62,000 nt of DNA from Glandiceps talaboti (GCF_964340395.1 NC_135569.1:8054040-8116039), one strand, 5' to 3'. Counted from the first letter of the stretch, positions 9,560 through 22,742 are shown. The notes: a model not told the origin generated them from the letters alone. Translations and numbers: made by a program.

Positions 9560-12500
9560 ACAGTTTGTATGTATTGCTAAGCTTAGAACTGATACTTCGA
9601 CGCAATATTTCACAATTACCACAACTTTGCAATTTGACCAAAACATGTGTTAAAGACATCTAAAAGGGGGCGAGTGGACGAGTAAGCTTGGTTTGCTAAA
9701 ATGAATGTAACATAGTACAAAGCTATTACCACTAATATTTATTTCATTCGTTTATTTAGGAAATAAAAAAATAGTTTCACTCTGTTTGACTTGCCATGGT
9801 GGCAAAATACAGTCCTGATTTTCAATACTGTGGTGAATGTCATTTTATAGCATAGTCACGTAGTCTGATCATAAAGATAGCTGGCAAACCAAAGTAAGTA
9901 TCACACGATTGAATTTTTAAGACATATTTGAGACAATATCGGTACCATCGATTAGCCTATAACATTACTATAAGGAATTATCCCTCTGGAATGGCTGGCA
10001 TCAACATATTTGAAAGTGGATTTTGGCACGTAACTGAAATGTTTCCGAAAAAAAGGCTTCCAGTCATACCTACATATTGCATCAATTACCAAAATAAACT
10101 TGCGTTAGATAGTGCACTTGGCTTTCTAGTGTTCATATTTCAAGGGGATTTTGCGTTTTGTGAGTTGAGAAAATATACACATCGTTTAACGTAGCGTATA
10201 AACAGCTTTGTGTACATCCGAAATATAGGATGTTATAACCAAATAGGTTGGAAAAATCGTCGGAGATACATGTTTGACAAATTATTTTCAAGAAAATTAA
10301 CTTAGTAGTGAGAGTGTCGTCAGGTCAGTAAAGGAGAAGATACGCTGTGGCGAATTTATACAAAGGGTATTACAAAACCCTCCCAATTTTCTAAAATATT
10401 TTACATTGCCTCGATGTGGCTTCCTTCTACATTTGGAATCGTGACAAATGTATAGTTGTTCAATGAAATCCCTTTGGCACCAGGTCTCTCAACAAACTAA
10501 AGCACAAACATAAGTATAAAACAATATTTATGTAATTTGTTGCGTTTTAGTGAAATGATGTACAGCATTGGCAAAGAATAAATATATAAATAAAATTGTA
10601 AATAGAGTAGCATTTTTCGATCAGACAACCACAATATATTTACTAAATATTATCAATGATGCAATACTGTTCATAGTGTATGATATTACGAGTACGTTAT
10701 GATACTTAACAAAATAATTTCAAAAAAGCGTTCCAGTTGCAGATGTAAATGGGTAAGGTATTTGAAAATTCTCAGCGAAGATACTATTTGGGTGAATTGC
10801 TAATCAGTAAAAGGAGAAACTCATTCGCTATCTACCTATAGCAAATACTGAAGCAGAAGGGATTTCAAGCTCCGGTCCATTTTGAGAACGATACATTCCC
10901 TGAACATTCTTGATTGATAATCACATTGATGATAAGAAAGTTTTCAAAACCTAGGTTTATATACTGAAGACATAAATCTTGTCTCTATACCTAAGGGTAC
11001 ATGACGGGTCAAACCGTAATCTTCTTGTAATTTTAAGATCTATCAAATTCCTCATTGATAAAACCTGTGTTATTCTACTCTCCAAGTGTCCCTTCAAACC
11101 CGGCATGTGTTACATTATTCTGCTTTCACTCAGAGTGAATTTCAATGGCTGACAAAGCAAATTAATCATATTCGCAATCTTCGTGCATGTATTCTTATTT
11201 CGTTAAACTGACAACTCAAGCACTCACTGCAAAATGTTTGAATGATCAATACCGTGGTCAAATATATTATCTATCTACATCGCTACTTCAATGTTATTTC
11301 TCTTCATTTGAAAACTAGATGGTGGACAACTGCTGACACATGTATCACTCTAGAGATATTTTAATTACATCTGTTACACGAAGATAGATGTTATGGGAAC
11401 ATGGTTTGCCTTTAAGCAGAATTGTAGATGAATGACTTAATTGAATACGAAATGGGACAGTTCATTTTGTGGAGTAAAGTGTGTTTCTTAAATTAAGGAC
11501 GTTACAGTAGACTGACACTTGAGGCATCAATTCTGAAAGTGAGTATGTTTTGAGGATGTAAAAGTTTTCTGACTCGAAATACTTCAGCATATTTACTTCA
11601 CATGCCTCGCACGTTCTAACAATGCTGTTTACATTTTATCTGCCGCTGTTAGTTTGTCATTGTGGTATGTGAATAGTTGGGATCTGTTTTGTTCGCTGGG
11701 CTGCCAATCACTCGCTGAATTAGTCACTCTAATTCGTAAGCAGCGATTGTAAGCCAGAATATGAGCACAGCCTGCAGCGATTCTTCCAATCCTTACAATC
11801 TGCTATGCACCGGCAACACTGTTTTGATCAGAGAGCAAATTGCTTTGAATAGAGAGCAAAGATCGATATTTTGCTCTGCTAGTGTTCAGGAGAGACAGAA
11901 AAACATTGTATCTATTCAAATTTACAATTTTGTTACAACATTGTAATAAGTTATCGAAGAAACTTGTCAACAGTTTTCTCTGCATTATGGTACGGATGTT
12001 AACAGTTCGAAAGAAATTACTTTGGAGAATAATTTTGCCTCGTTGAACGCAATAATAGTATTTGAAAAAACTGGGTAACACAATTCTATGCAAAGAGCCT
12101 TCTTGAATTTGGTGACACATAACAACGTGATAATTCCCTTAACATCAAAGCTATTGCCTGAGGGTATATACCGACTATCCAATTGGAGATAACAGGATAT
12201 GTTCAAAGGAGGTCCTGTAAATAGTTATATGTCGCACTGGTAACCTAAAATGTACATATTGACTTTTCTTTGAACAATTACAGCTTGTACTGTTTCATAA
12301 CATTAGAATATAGGGGTGTGAGACTTTACTTAGTTTAGGCAAAAACAGCACAATATCGATCCTGTACACATTTACCTTATGAGAGGTATCTCAAATCCAC
12401 CAAATGAGGGCGTTCTCGTTGAAATTGTATTTACTAGATATTGCTAGCAAGAACAAAATTCTATCGACATTTAAGAATCTTACAAACTCTCGTTGGAATT

Positions 12501-13050
12501 GGATTTTAAGTTATAAGTATACCATATTGAGTTTAATAACAGGTTTAGTCACTCTTCATATCCAGATCTACAACAAAAAATGTAGATTGTTTTATATTTC
12601 TGGTGTTTATATGTGATCTCGTTATTGTTTATACGTTATTGTTTTGTGCTCAATTACACTGTTTGAATGCTACTACAGAAATCAGAAAATAAATATCTAA
12701 ATCTCCTAAATCCAAAGTATGATTAGTTCAGCAAAAAACGAAGAAGACATGTCATGCTATAATTTATTTTGAAAAATACTGTAATTTAACGAAATAAGAA
12801 AATTCTCTGAAGTAATACAGTTTATATGAATGAACACGCTGGGTCTTATTTAAAGTACAGTTAGTAGAAGAAAGTGCGCTGTGCAGACGCAAAAGTCAGA
12901 ACATATGCAGTCGTTGTTTGTGCGTCTCTTGCAGAGGGTGATTCATATACATTGTTATACAGTTGTTGCATGCATCGTGCAGTACATTCGTCATATTGAG
13001 TTTCTTTTCTCGAACTAATGTAGTAGAATAAAATTTAATATTACGTCATT
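9560..13050. other. No confident feature
   Basis: AT-rich DNA. ORFs near 9928-10194, 11803-12206 and 12404-12616 have no domain signature. A 21 bp direct repeat (tttgctctct unit, minus reading) lies at about 11830-11875 and accounts for repetitive residues in the minus ORF there. Confidence 0.45.
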
Positions 13051-13100
13051 TTATGTATTTGTTTTTTTACTATTTGCCTTTGTTTTTGCAGTTCTTGTTA

Positions 13101-13147
13101 GAGGTGGTGGTGGTGGTGGTGGTGGCGGCGGCGGCGGCGGCAGCAGC

Positions 13148-13198
<51 letters not shown>
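13101..13198 (+). repeat. Compound (GGT)n(GGC)n(AGC)n(GT)n repeat
   Basis: GGT and GGC triplets (13101-13142), a short AGC stretch, then about 25 GT units (13149-13198). The triplet part has G-quadruplex potential and the GT part Z-DNA potential. The ORF of Val and Ala runs is not a gene. Confidence 0.97.
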
Positions 13199-13200
<2 letters not shown>

Positions 13201-13393
13201 ATTGTGTGTACGTGCTTTCTTTAAAGGTCGCCACTTTAAGAAGAAGGTCTTTAAATTCTACTCACGTGTTGTCATGAAACTTTTAATCAAATACGAAAAA
13301 TGCCATTTAACAGACATTAGTGTTTAGCATCATGTTAAAAGGTCTTGTTTAGCTAATTTAACCAAGAATCGTTCAATTCAATGGGTTTTCCAG

Positions 13394-13570
13394 TCAGGCT
13401 AAGGATATATAAATGAAAGCGAGGGCCGTCGCGCCAGAAAGGAAATTAGAAACAAATAGAGGCCATTTCGTCCAGGCATCAACAAGTATTAGTAACAATA
13501 ATCGAAGTCTTCCGAGGATGAATTCGATTTTGGGGTAATGTACTTCATTGTGGTTTAATTTCATTCTATT
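13394..13570 (-). CDS. Candidate terminal exon with hydrophobic tail
   Basis: The minus strand carries a very strong acceptor (ttattttatttcttttccag) immediately before 13570. The frame then stays open in phase 0 for 58 codons to a stop at 13394. The product is hydrophobic near the end, with LGRLRLLLLILVDAW and FLSGATALAFIYISLA, so a membrane segment is possible. No family recognised. Upstream of the acceptor the ORF also stays open, which is expected by chance at this length. Confidence 0.2.
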   Translation of the reverse strand, partial: NRMKLNHNEVHYPKIEFILGRLRLLLLILVDAWTKWPLFVSNFLSGATALAFIYISLA

Positions 13571-13759
13571 CTGGAAAAGAAATAAAATAAACATATCGCC
13601 ATAAGACAGCTGGCAGACAAAGCCTTTGCATGGAATAATTAATCTAGATGCCATGACGTTTAGTAATTTTGCACTATTAGTATGCATAACTCTCTTAATA
13701 TTCCATAGCAATCGTATAATGCATAACCAATTTTGCTCCATTCCAAGTTTTCGAAGTGT

Positions 13760-15890
13760 TCCTTATAGTATAGACGTGATTTTACCATATCCGCATTTGT
13801 TATGTTTCCAAACTGACTGATACTAATTGCACAAATTACTTTTGTAATGACAACACCACACATTCTTTATAAATTTGAAAAATATAAAAGGAGAAGCATA
13901 GACGTAAATTGAACAATTAAGTTTTGTTATCAAAATGTTTTAAGTTTGTTTGGAGCCATGGTGACTGAACCCGTCTTTACATGAGTGTCTCCTTATAGGG
14001 ATTTTATTACCTAACTTTGATTAGTTAACATAATGGGTCATGTCATATTATTATATTCAATCTATGTAAGTCATTTATGTTTTATAGACAGTGATATCTG
14101 AGGTGTGAAATAGACTTTTCATCATTAACTTCAAAAATTTAAAAGGGAAATGATTTAACGATTTTAATCATGATAAAATGTGTTTTCATCCATGTGGTTT
14201 CATTCACTTTCACTCATAGGTATGGGGGACGACGTCGATCAAATCTATGAACTACCTAGCGAAACGCAAAATTAAAAGATCTGTTCTATTTTAAGACACT
14301 TGTAAGGCTTAAAGGCAAACGCAAACCCGTTAGCTTTGGGACACATCACCTGATTCGAACCATCTAAATGCAGATACATGTTATTCTCTAGGCGTGCAAT
14401 TTGATCACGGCATGGATAGGTCATTTAAAGAGTAGAACCCAGATATTGATGTGTTGGAAGACTCTCTTATCTGCTATTAATTACTAATGGAGACGCGGTG
14501 ATTGATCCTCTCCTGACAGTGTAACGACCTTATTGACAAATATGTTCGAAATATCTTGTCTTATTTACATTTAGCTGAATGATGTCATCACGTAGAAACA
14601 ATGTTATTTCTCTTTCATCTTTTCCACTCAAATGGTACAGTATGTAACCAAATAAAAGGTTTCAACAATCAACATGATATAATTATTACAAATCTTTTAC
14701 TCGTAATTTGATCACCCTCACGCAGGAATGTAAATCAATATGAATTTTGTTAAAGAACTGAAGAGTATAATCTTAATGTGTTTTTTAGATAAAGCTGCAG
14801 GGAGTCGTTGCACTCTGGTAATAACATACGGTACTGTACGGTACCTATCGGCTTTAAACGCATGTTTATGTGTTGTAGCTTAGTTTGGTTAGCAGACAGA
14901 ATTAGCAGCTGAAAATTGTCATCGGAAGTAATTCAAACCATTTCTCTCAATTAAGTGCAAAGCTAAAATGTATAATTATGCATAGTCGGTATTTTGTGCA
15001 CGAAGGAAAGGACATTATATTTACCACCGTGACGGTTGAAATCTAGCACACAATGCTGTATTAGTTTGAATAGGGGTCAGGTCAAGTTGTTATGTGGTAT
15101 ACGTAAAATTTATTAATATTCATCTTCTCAATTTCTTTCAAATCATTCATCGTGTGTCCTTTCCTAAAGGAACACGGGATATCTCACTTCATCGGTAAAA
15201 CGTTTGATGCGTTGGTTCATACCGGGAAGCATACTAATTTGGCCCCAGTGGTACAAGACGAATGATTTGGAGCTTATACCTAATGGTGTTGTGAATCCCA
15301 GTGTATGTGAACCTATAATGACCGCATGAGACCATGAGGTATACTACTGAAGAGAACAAGCAATTTTTAAATTTATACTAAATGATTGGCACTTCTAGGG
15401 CCCGGGGAAGATCAGTACACGCCAAGATAACAGTCATAACGTCTATGGGGAGACAACTTTGTGGAGAAATAAGAGACAGAGATGTTGTCACACTGAGATA
15501 AAAGCCTAGATATTATTCGTCTATTTTATTTATGCATCCAAAATGATTATAGCTTTCATATAAAATGACTTTATTTTGGCAATTCGTGTTTGATAATATA
15601 TTGTAATGGAAGTACTCCAAACATTTTTTACACAACACTGGGTAGAAAAGGCATCAAAAGAATTAAGAAATAAAACACGATTTCATTCGTTTGGATTTAC
15701 TGAAAATACTGGGAAAAGAAACAGATTGATATGCACATAATTAAAGTTATATTTCTTGTTTGGCAAACATTTTAAACAAGTAACTTATGTAAATTACTTA
15801 CTCATAATTATCAGACTCTTTCTTTTCCCACTATTTTTAGTGAATCAAAAAGAGTTGTGTGTTTTTTTGTATTTTTATTGTTTTCTTGAC
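13760..15890. other. No confident feature
   Basis: AT-rich sequence with no long frame and no repeat matching other parts of the window. A short palindromic cluster (cggtactgtacggtacc) lies near 14830-14845. Confidence 0.5.
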
Positions 15891-15901
15891 GCTGGGTATA
15901 T

Positions 15902-16750
15902 AGTAACAGGACAAACGCCCCCCGGACAAACGCCCCCCCCCCCTGCCCCGACAAATGTCCCCGGACAAATGCCCCCGAATAAATGTCTACTGTAGGACTA
16001 TGGCTCACGATTCAACCAAGAAAGGCGTTTTTTAGGGTTACTTAGCATTTCTACTATAGTGCGATTGAAAGACGTGATTTCATGCAGTGTACTTAAAATT
16101 AAAAGTATGGTTTTATCACTTAGTATTTATACAATCAGATTCCAGAGTTCTACACAAATTGTTGCCGATTTCGAGAATCTTGATTATGTGCTTGACTTTT
16201 TGAGGGGAATAGCCCGCAACCTACAGTTTTGAATATTATAGTAATATTTAGTATTTGAGCAATCAGATTCTGGAGTTCTACACTTAAGCAATTCCTATTA
16301 ACTGCCTTATTTAAATATCAAATCCCGTGTTTACCACACTTTGTGTTTTGTATTTTTCTTCATTATCATCACAATTTCAGTCTAATGTCCGAAATAAAAT
16401 GTGTATGTGTATATAACAATGACTGTGTTTGAGTTAAGTCATTTTTAACATAAGTACACCACCCGAAATCACTTTATAAGGACGCTTTTGGTAATAATAC
16501 AATAAAAGTGATAAAATCAAAGCATGCCCTATTTGGTCAAATTCATCATTATTTGAACATCTTCTGTCTATTCATCCGTTATTCAATAAAAGTGATAAAA
16601 CCATATTTTAATTGTACTCCCAAAATCTGGATTTTTTAAAACTCTTCGTAGGCAATGACAGTCCTACCGGGGGCGTTTGTCCGGGAGGCATTTGTCCTAC
16701 GGGGGCGTTTGTCCGGGGGCGTTTGTCCGGGGGGCATTTGTCCTAGAACC
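15902..16750. mobile_element. Family C foldback-type element with satellite-like arms
   Basis: The left end (about 15908-15985) has repeated units of GGACAAACGCCCCC and GGACAAATGCCCCC. The right end (about 16665-16744) has the same units in reverse complement. The inverted homology continues inward to a block containing TATGGTTTTATCACTT, at about 16093-16130 on the left and, inverted, at about 16580-16615 on the right. An 8 bp direct repeat GGGTATAT flanks the element at 15894-15901 and 16751-16758. The core (16140-16575) contains further short repeats, for example cagattccagagttctacac and its variant about 130 bp apart. No transposase is present. An 8 bp duplication would fit hAT-like mobilisation, but that is inference. 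Confidence 0.75.
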
Positions 16751-17195
16751 GGGTATATGTATGGCCTTTCTGTCTTTGTGAACTACTGGTAATTGCATTT
16801 ACATTTTTCACCCAAAGTATACATCTATTTATTGCTTCTATGATGCTGATATCCTTTCTATATCAAGTTGGTTTTTTTTCACGCTGGTTTAATATACATA
16901 CTATTTCTGCTCACACGCCTATGATCTAAACGAGTTCAAGCTACTTCTCTAGAATTCGATACACACAATTAGGCAACGGATGCAATTTTGCAGGTGTTAC
17001 ACCATAGCTATGGAGGGAGTTTAAATGACATATTTCAGCTGTAATTGCCGGAAAAAAGAACCAAACAGTTCCAGGCAAATTTCAAAATATAGCACAATTC
17101 AGTCATGCAGACATAATGAAGCAATCTGTGGCTTGCTAACTTTGTGTGTTCGGTGGTTGGGTAACAATAATCGTGATCATCAGATCCTTCGGAAC

Positions 17196-17209
17196 GGGGG
17201 GGGGGGGGG
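17196..17209 (+). repeat. G homopolymer (14)
   Basis: Uninterrupted run of 14 G followed by tacatacata. Confidence 0.95.
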
Positions 17210-17845
17210 TACATACATAATTTCGTTTGAAAATTTGCAAAACGTTGGATAAAACAGCATAATTAATTATTTTCGTATAGAGTTATGTAAATGATAATAT
17301 TTGAAGACACATTGCATAGCTCACACTACAGTGAGGTATGAGTCATTTGTCATAGCCATTTTGAGATAGGCTTATCTTACCGTGCAGTTAATGAATGGAT
17401 TTCACCAGATCATCCTCTCTTTCTTTGCACTGAAATGATACACGGTCACAGAGTTGAAACTCTGTAACTAAAATCCACTACTTATACGTAATTCTTCAAT
17501 CATACCGTTTTATGTTACAATTCGATTTCTAAAGTGTAAACATCACTGCTTCCTTTTAATCCTGATATTATAATTATCACACTGTGTAAGCTATTATGAT
17601 GCTGTTCTCCTCGTGCGATTATAATCTCGTGAGTAAATGAATAGCTTAGAAGGTTAAACCGATACTGATAATTATGGTATTATGATGTATAACCTTATTC
17701 CTGCTACTGCTGCTGCAACATTTTAACTTAATAATTTATACTCATAATTCATAATTTTTTGACAAAAAAGGTCGTCATTCGTTCCTTATCATCATGAAGG
17801 CCATGAAATAAAGTGATGTGCACACTTAGACTACAGTACTGACAG

Positions 17846-18375
17846 TTGTGCCAGGTTTGGTTGAGGCCAATCAAAATGCATGTCAGAGGCCTAGGTATAC
17901 ATGAACCTTTGAATATTTGACCTCGAAAGTAGAGGCCAAGCTCAATAGAAAGTTAATCCTGGATAAGATGGTATAGACACTCAAATGGGGCTCTACATAT
18001 TAAGCTTCCGGCAAAACCTGATTTTTACGATAACAATGTCCGCCATTAAGCCATTATTACGAAGGTCACAGAACAAAATGTGTACATTACTGTACCTGAT
18101 ATTTGTGCCAGGTTCGGTTAAAATCTGTCTGTGCATGTCAGAGGAGTACATATACACTATAACAACATTTATGCCAAATTGACCTTGAAAAAAGACCAAC
18201 GTCTCATTAGAAAGCTTGCCATTATTAGCATGGGTGAAGATGTTTGAATAAAATCTATTTTTAAGCTTACGGAGTCACTGGGCAAAATGTGATTTTTTAC
18301 GAGCGAGACCGTAACATTTGTTGAAGGTTTAGTTGAAATTGACTTACGCGTGTTTAAGATACAACTGGACACGGA
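17846..18375 (+). repeat. Diverged tandem array, unit ~215-256 bp
   Basis: The block tgtgccaggttYggttRaRR starts at about 17847 and recurs at about 18103, with a degenerate third start (tttgttgaaggtttagttga) at about 18317. Each unit also contains a gcatgtcagagg block, a TTTGACCTYGAAA / TTGACCTTGAAAA block, a tcattagaaag-type block and a caaaatgtg/caaaacctg-atttttacg block. Several ORFs overlap it because of shared sequence, not coding. Sequences with this style of gacctt and ggttgaaat blocks are common dispersed repeats in marine invertebrates (general knowledge, not checked). Confidence 0.75.
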
Positions 18376-18399
18376 CGCATGGAAGTACTGAACCTTCGA

Positions 18400-19420
18400 T
18401 CGCCCATTGAATATAACTTATATATTTAATTATAATTAAAATGAATATAGGAAAAGTTAAAACCAGGTAAAATTACTCGAAGGAATAAGTTAACAAATCT
18501 TATAAATATTACTAGAAATCCTTCCAGGCATTCATTAATTCTATTGGAATTCGATTTGAATTAGAGAGTGCTTTTCAGAACATCCGAGGTGTATATCAGA
18601 TAATTCTATTGCCATGAGTAAAGGCTCCAAACTATCTTAGTAGCAAAGTACGTGTAATTATTTAAATGTGTTAGCCAAATGCAATTAACAGACAATCTAG
18701 CACCCTTCGTAATCCTATTTCCATCGTTTACTATGCATGAACTGTAACCAAAGTGGATAAATTAAGTAATTGATTTCAATTCAAGTGTGAGAATCTAAAT
18801 TAGCAAGTCATTCTACCGATGTAAATTGACCCCAAGCACTTTTAGATGGCTCAGTAGTTTATCAACATTTGAAGTGTTTCTCTGAACATTCGAACGAAAA
18901 TGACACATTCACTTCAAGTGCGTATTGCTAAATAGAGCGAAAGTATGATGTGGACAACTTGTCTTCATTATGACCTTATCTTTGGTTGTGCAAAGAGCGA
19001 GATAAAATTAATCCAGGTGTATTTTCACTGTACACTCTATTTGAGCAACTGTAACGAGTGCAATTTTATTTCGAGTTATTTCTTCGAGATTTTTGCTATT
19101 TACTTAAAATATTAGAAATAAATGGCCGTCGTAAAATTTCTAGCGCTTTATCGGACGGTAATTATTTTGTGTTTGATCGATGCTCTCTTCAAAGAGTTTG
19201 ACTTACAGAAAGAGTGAAGTGACTTAATTCGGAATCCAATGCAGAGCTATAAAGCACAGTTATTCTCCAGCCATCACAGAATTCAATCAATCTCTAAAGT
19301 ACCGCATCTCGATTCCCTTAATAATCAGTACTTATACCCTAGCGAGTAATTATAAATCTCATATAATTAACATTATCCACATATGTGTAAATCACTGTAC
19401 ATTAGTAGCATCACACGAAC
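18400..19420. other. No feature recognised
   Basis: AT-rich sequence between the tandem array and family B copy B1. I see no convincing gene or repeat. Confidence 0.5.
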
Positions 19421-19426
19421 AGGTCG

Positions 19427-19853
19427 TTAAAGGGGGACATTACTCCAGGAAAAACAGGATTTCAAATCACATAACCTTCGTGCGATTGCCAAAACAATAC
19501 CAAGCTGAATCCTGTTTCACGATCAATTATCCTGTGACTATTTTAGCATTGATCCAGTTTTGCCTAATGGGAGTCAGCAGACATCCATATGTATTATATG
19601 AACAATAAGTGTGCATGACTCCTAAGTGCTTATTACTTTCAGGTTGTCATGAATCTTGATTGTTCATCTAATAATATACATGTCTGCTAACTCCAATGAT
19701 ACAACACAACACCACTGTAAAGACAATAAATGTGAAATAGCTGGTGTTTCTTGGGAATCGCGCGAAGTTCTTGTGATGTTCAATAGTGGAATAATCTTCA
19801 GAACCAAAAGTTATGGAAATGCGTTTATTTCCTGGAGTGGCGTTCCCCTTTAA
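19427..19853 (+). mobile_element. Family B TIR element, complete copy (B1)
   Basis: The element starts TTAAAGGGGGACATTACTCC and ends with the inverted complement (cctggagtggcgttcccctt then taa). Ends are related over about 26 bp, and TTAA is present at both ends, as expected for a TTAA target duplication or as part of the termini. The body contains blocks caattatcctgtgacta, taatgggagtcagcagac and cctaagtgcttatta that recur in copies near 38.9 kb and 43.5 kb. Length is 427 bp. No coding capacity. Confidence 0.8.
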
Positions 19854-19914
19854 CACAGTAATTTTCAGGCAAAGCGTATAATATTTTATGCTATTCCATT
19901 TCTCAAATGTGTGT

Positions 19915-19926
19915 GGGGGGGGGGGG
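19915..19926 (+). repeat. G homopolymer (12)
   Basis: A run of 12 G follows tgtgtgt. Confidence 0.95.
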
Positions 19927-19929
19927 TCT

Positions 19930-21430
19930 TTTGCACCAATTGCAAGACAAAAGGAATATACTAGCTTCCCGGCTAAACGTTTATAAGTTTATGCAGAAAC
20001 AGAGAATACACTGTTTGTAAATAATAATACATTTTTTTTGACTTAATACAAAATTTAAGAAGGATTATGTTCTTTCACAATATTTTTTTCAACAATATGA
20101 TCACTTCAGTTGACACTTCCTGAAATAACGTTCATAATTTCCGTCAGAAAAAATTCAAGATACAGTGAACAAGTATACAAAACATCTACATATGCAAATT
20201 AATTGATGTCGAGCGAGGCCAAAATTATATTGTAAATGGAGTTGCCGCTTAAAAGAAGCTAAGGGAGAAAACATGTATAAATGTCACCTTACTGCGAACG
20301 ATCCAAACTAGGCTACGATAACCTAGGGAGTCTAGCTGTATTTATATCCCTAATTCAAACCTAACCCTTACTCCGTAGGTTGCATACAAATATGTATACT
20401 TTAAACAACAGTCCACTGTTCGGCATTCTGCCGCAGTAAATTAGCAAGTTCGTAATTAAAGGAAGATTTTAATTGTAAAAGTAAATATTAAGTTGAAGGG
20501 AAAATAAATATTTAATTCATTAGTCGACTCGATTCTTTATTAATAGCACGTTCACTAAGTTAACATAACTAAACATTTCAGTGAGTTCATGGCGGGCCAG
20601 GGGTGATTTCTAAGTGTGAACAACTCTACAGCATTTCTTATTGATATTTACATGGTTATCACTTCTTGTCTTGGCTTGGGGGCATTTGCAACGTTTACAA
20701 GGCCGCTCTCTGTTTCGGTACAACAGGGTTCATTGAAATTTCAGTGTCTTTGGAACCCCACTGGCTAAGTCGCACTACAGACATGAATATATAGATGTAC
20801 TGTACTGTATATACGAAAAAGATAACCAACTGTATTATGTCTTCTCATTTAGTTACATTTTCTACTAATAAATTAATGTTATTGATGCCGCCTTAGGGTC
20901 ATGTTTAAACATGCAAGCAAAAACTATTTCGCAAATACACATAGGCTCTCACTGCAACAGTTTCCTTTAAGGTGAAAATGCCACTTCGGCTATTACAGCA
21001 TTGATCCTTCAAAGATAACATTAATTGTAAGTTTCATCTTCCCACTTTTGTGGCAACATATATAGTTTCATTATCTGTGGAAATGAATTCACTTCCAAAT
21101 CGTGTATTGATAGGCGATAGAGGGCGCTCATTACAGCGTAAAAGCGGGAAGAGGTCTTTTTCTCACTTTAGACTATGACATTTGTAATAAAGAATATGTG
21201 GTAGCCTTGAAGAACGAATGGAAGAATGGGCATGAGAATAATTTTCTTTTAATAGTACAGGAATTATGTATATAATGACACTATTCATTTACTTTATCGT
21301 TGTTGTCATAGTAACACTGGTTATTTGTAACAGTCAAAACGGGTGAATATGATAATCAAATTAAATTTACACCAAACAGACATGTTAATTTAATAATACT
21401 GAATATATGTACTTTTTTGAGTGCAAGATA
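19930..21430. other. No feature recognised
   Basis: AT-rich DNA without a supported gene or repeat. Confidence 0.5.
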
Positions 21431-21435
21431 CTCTT

Positions 21436-21758
21436 TCATGATTCAATTCCTTGTTTGTATTCAACAATCTGAAAGACAATTTTCTTGTTCGGTCTTTTCT
21501 TATTTTGCCGACTTGGTGATCGCCTATGGCATTTTACATGAAGTAAGTGTCCTGATGCATTGCTATCGTCTGTCAATATCAAATTGGAATTCTTAGAAAC
21601 ATTGATACATCTTATTTCGTTTCTAAGCAACAGGTCGTCGTACTCTACATGAGATGATAGATGGCGAGTATAGGGTGAATATGTCGTATTAGTTACTAAC
21701 AGTGTACGCTGAGCTATGTACGTTGAGGACATGTTCATTCTAAGGTAACGGAAAATCG
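21436..21758 (-). CDS. Candidate terminal exon, basic C-terminal segment
   Basis: The longest ORF here without low complexity runs on the minus strand to a stop at 21436. A plausible acceptor (tatatttctcctaatttag) precedes 21758 and enters in phase 1, giving a 323 nt exon of about 107 codons. The tail is strongly basic (CHRRSPSRQNKKRPNKK) and the middle contains several N-x-S/T sites. I recognise no domain. One ORF of this length is expected by chance in a window of this size and composition. Confidence 0.2.
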
Positions 21759-21839
21759 CTAAATTAGGAGAAATATACAAAACGCACAGCAGTATTCGAT
21801 GACCTACATACCGCATCTAGTTACTGACTTAAACTAATT

Positions 21840-22640
21840 ACATTAAGGCCATACAAAAAAGTTGTTTGTTCCGGTTACCCGATCCCAACTAGTTTTTCAC
21901 GCCGACACTAAATTTCTTTTTTTTACGTATTCGATAAAAATAATAATAAAATCGCGAAAATCGTGAAGTCTCGCAAGCAATAGTGGATGCGGAACTGACA
22001 TCAAACTAAAAAGACAATATATATTCTGCCAATCTGTAATGGTTGTACATCTGATAGGGAAAAATAAACAACGCAGAGACCATATGGAAAACAATGGAAA
22101 ACCTGAACTAGACACTCACACACGAAAAAAAAATATATATAATAAAATAAAATAAAAAATCTACCTACCCCACCTACTTTAAAATTGAATGTAATCGGAA
22201 CCACACATATTTTATTTTTGTGCCTAAGAGTAATACAAGTTAAATTTGTTTTCAAAGCTATTATTGACAGTATTATGGTTTTCAACATTCACGAATCACT
22301 CCAGTGCTGTATGTGCATCTGAATATAGTCACCACTACAGACGTTGTGTTTTAAATATTAAATAAGCATGCTTTGGAAACATGTTAAAATATTGTTCAAT
22401 TGCTCGCTATATTGATGTACTTGGTTATGGGGTACGATCCCTTCCGGTGCTCTATGCGCCTCTGTCACAAAACAATACCGAAACTGTCAGAAAAAGCTGT
22501 TAGCTGAGGTGAGCTTACCGTCACGATTGAACAAACAGTGTAGGCTCTATAAAACGTATCAAATGCAGCTATTCATGGTGAGTCTATTGACGACTATTTT
22601 AAATACCTCTAACGTTATAGAAAAGAGCAAAAGTCACCAT
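21840..22640. other. No confident feature
   Basis: Two overlapping minus ORFs at 21897-22288 are hydrophobic and T/A-driven. Nothing is supported. Confidence 0.45.
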
Positions 22641-22644
22641 TTTC

Positions 22645-22705
22645 ACTACCACCACCACCACTACCACCATCGCCACGACCATCATCATCATCATCATCAT
22701 CATCT

Positions 22706-22737
<32 letters not shown>

Positions 22738-22742
22738 TTCTT
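22645..22742 (+). repeat. Compound (ACC)n(ATC)n(TTC)n trinucleotide repeat
   Basis: ACC/ACT units change to CAT units and then to CTT units. The ORF with His and Leu runs is a by-product. Confidence 0.97.
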
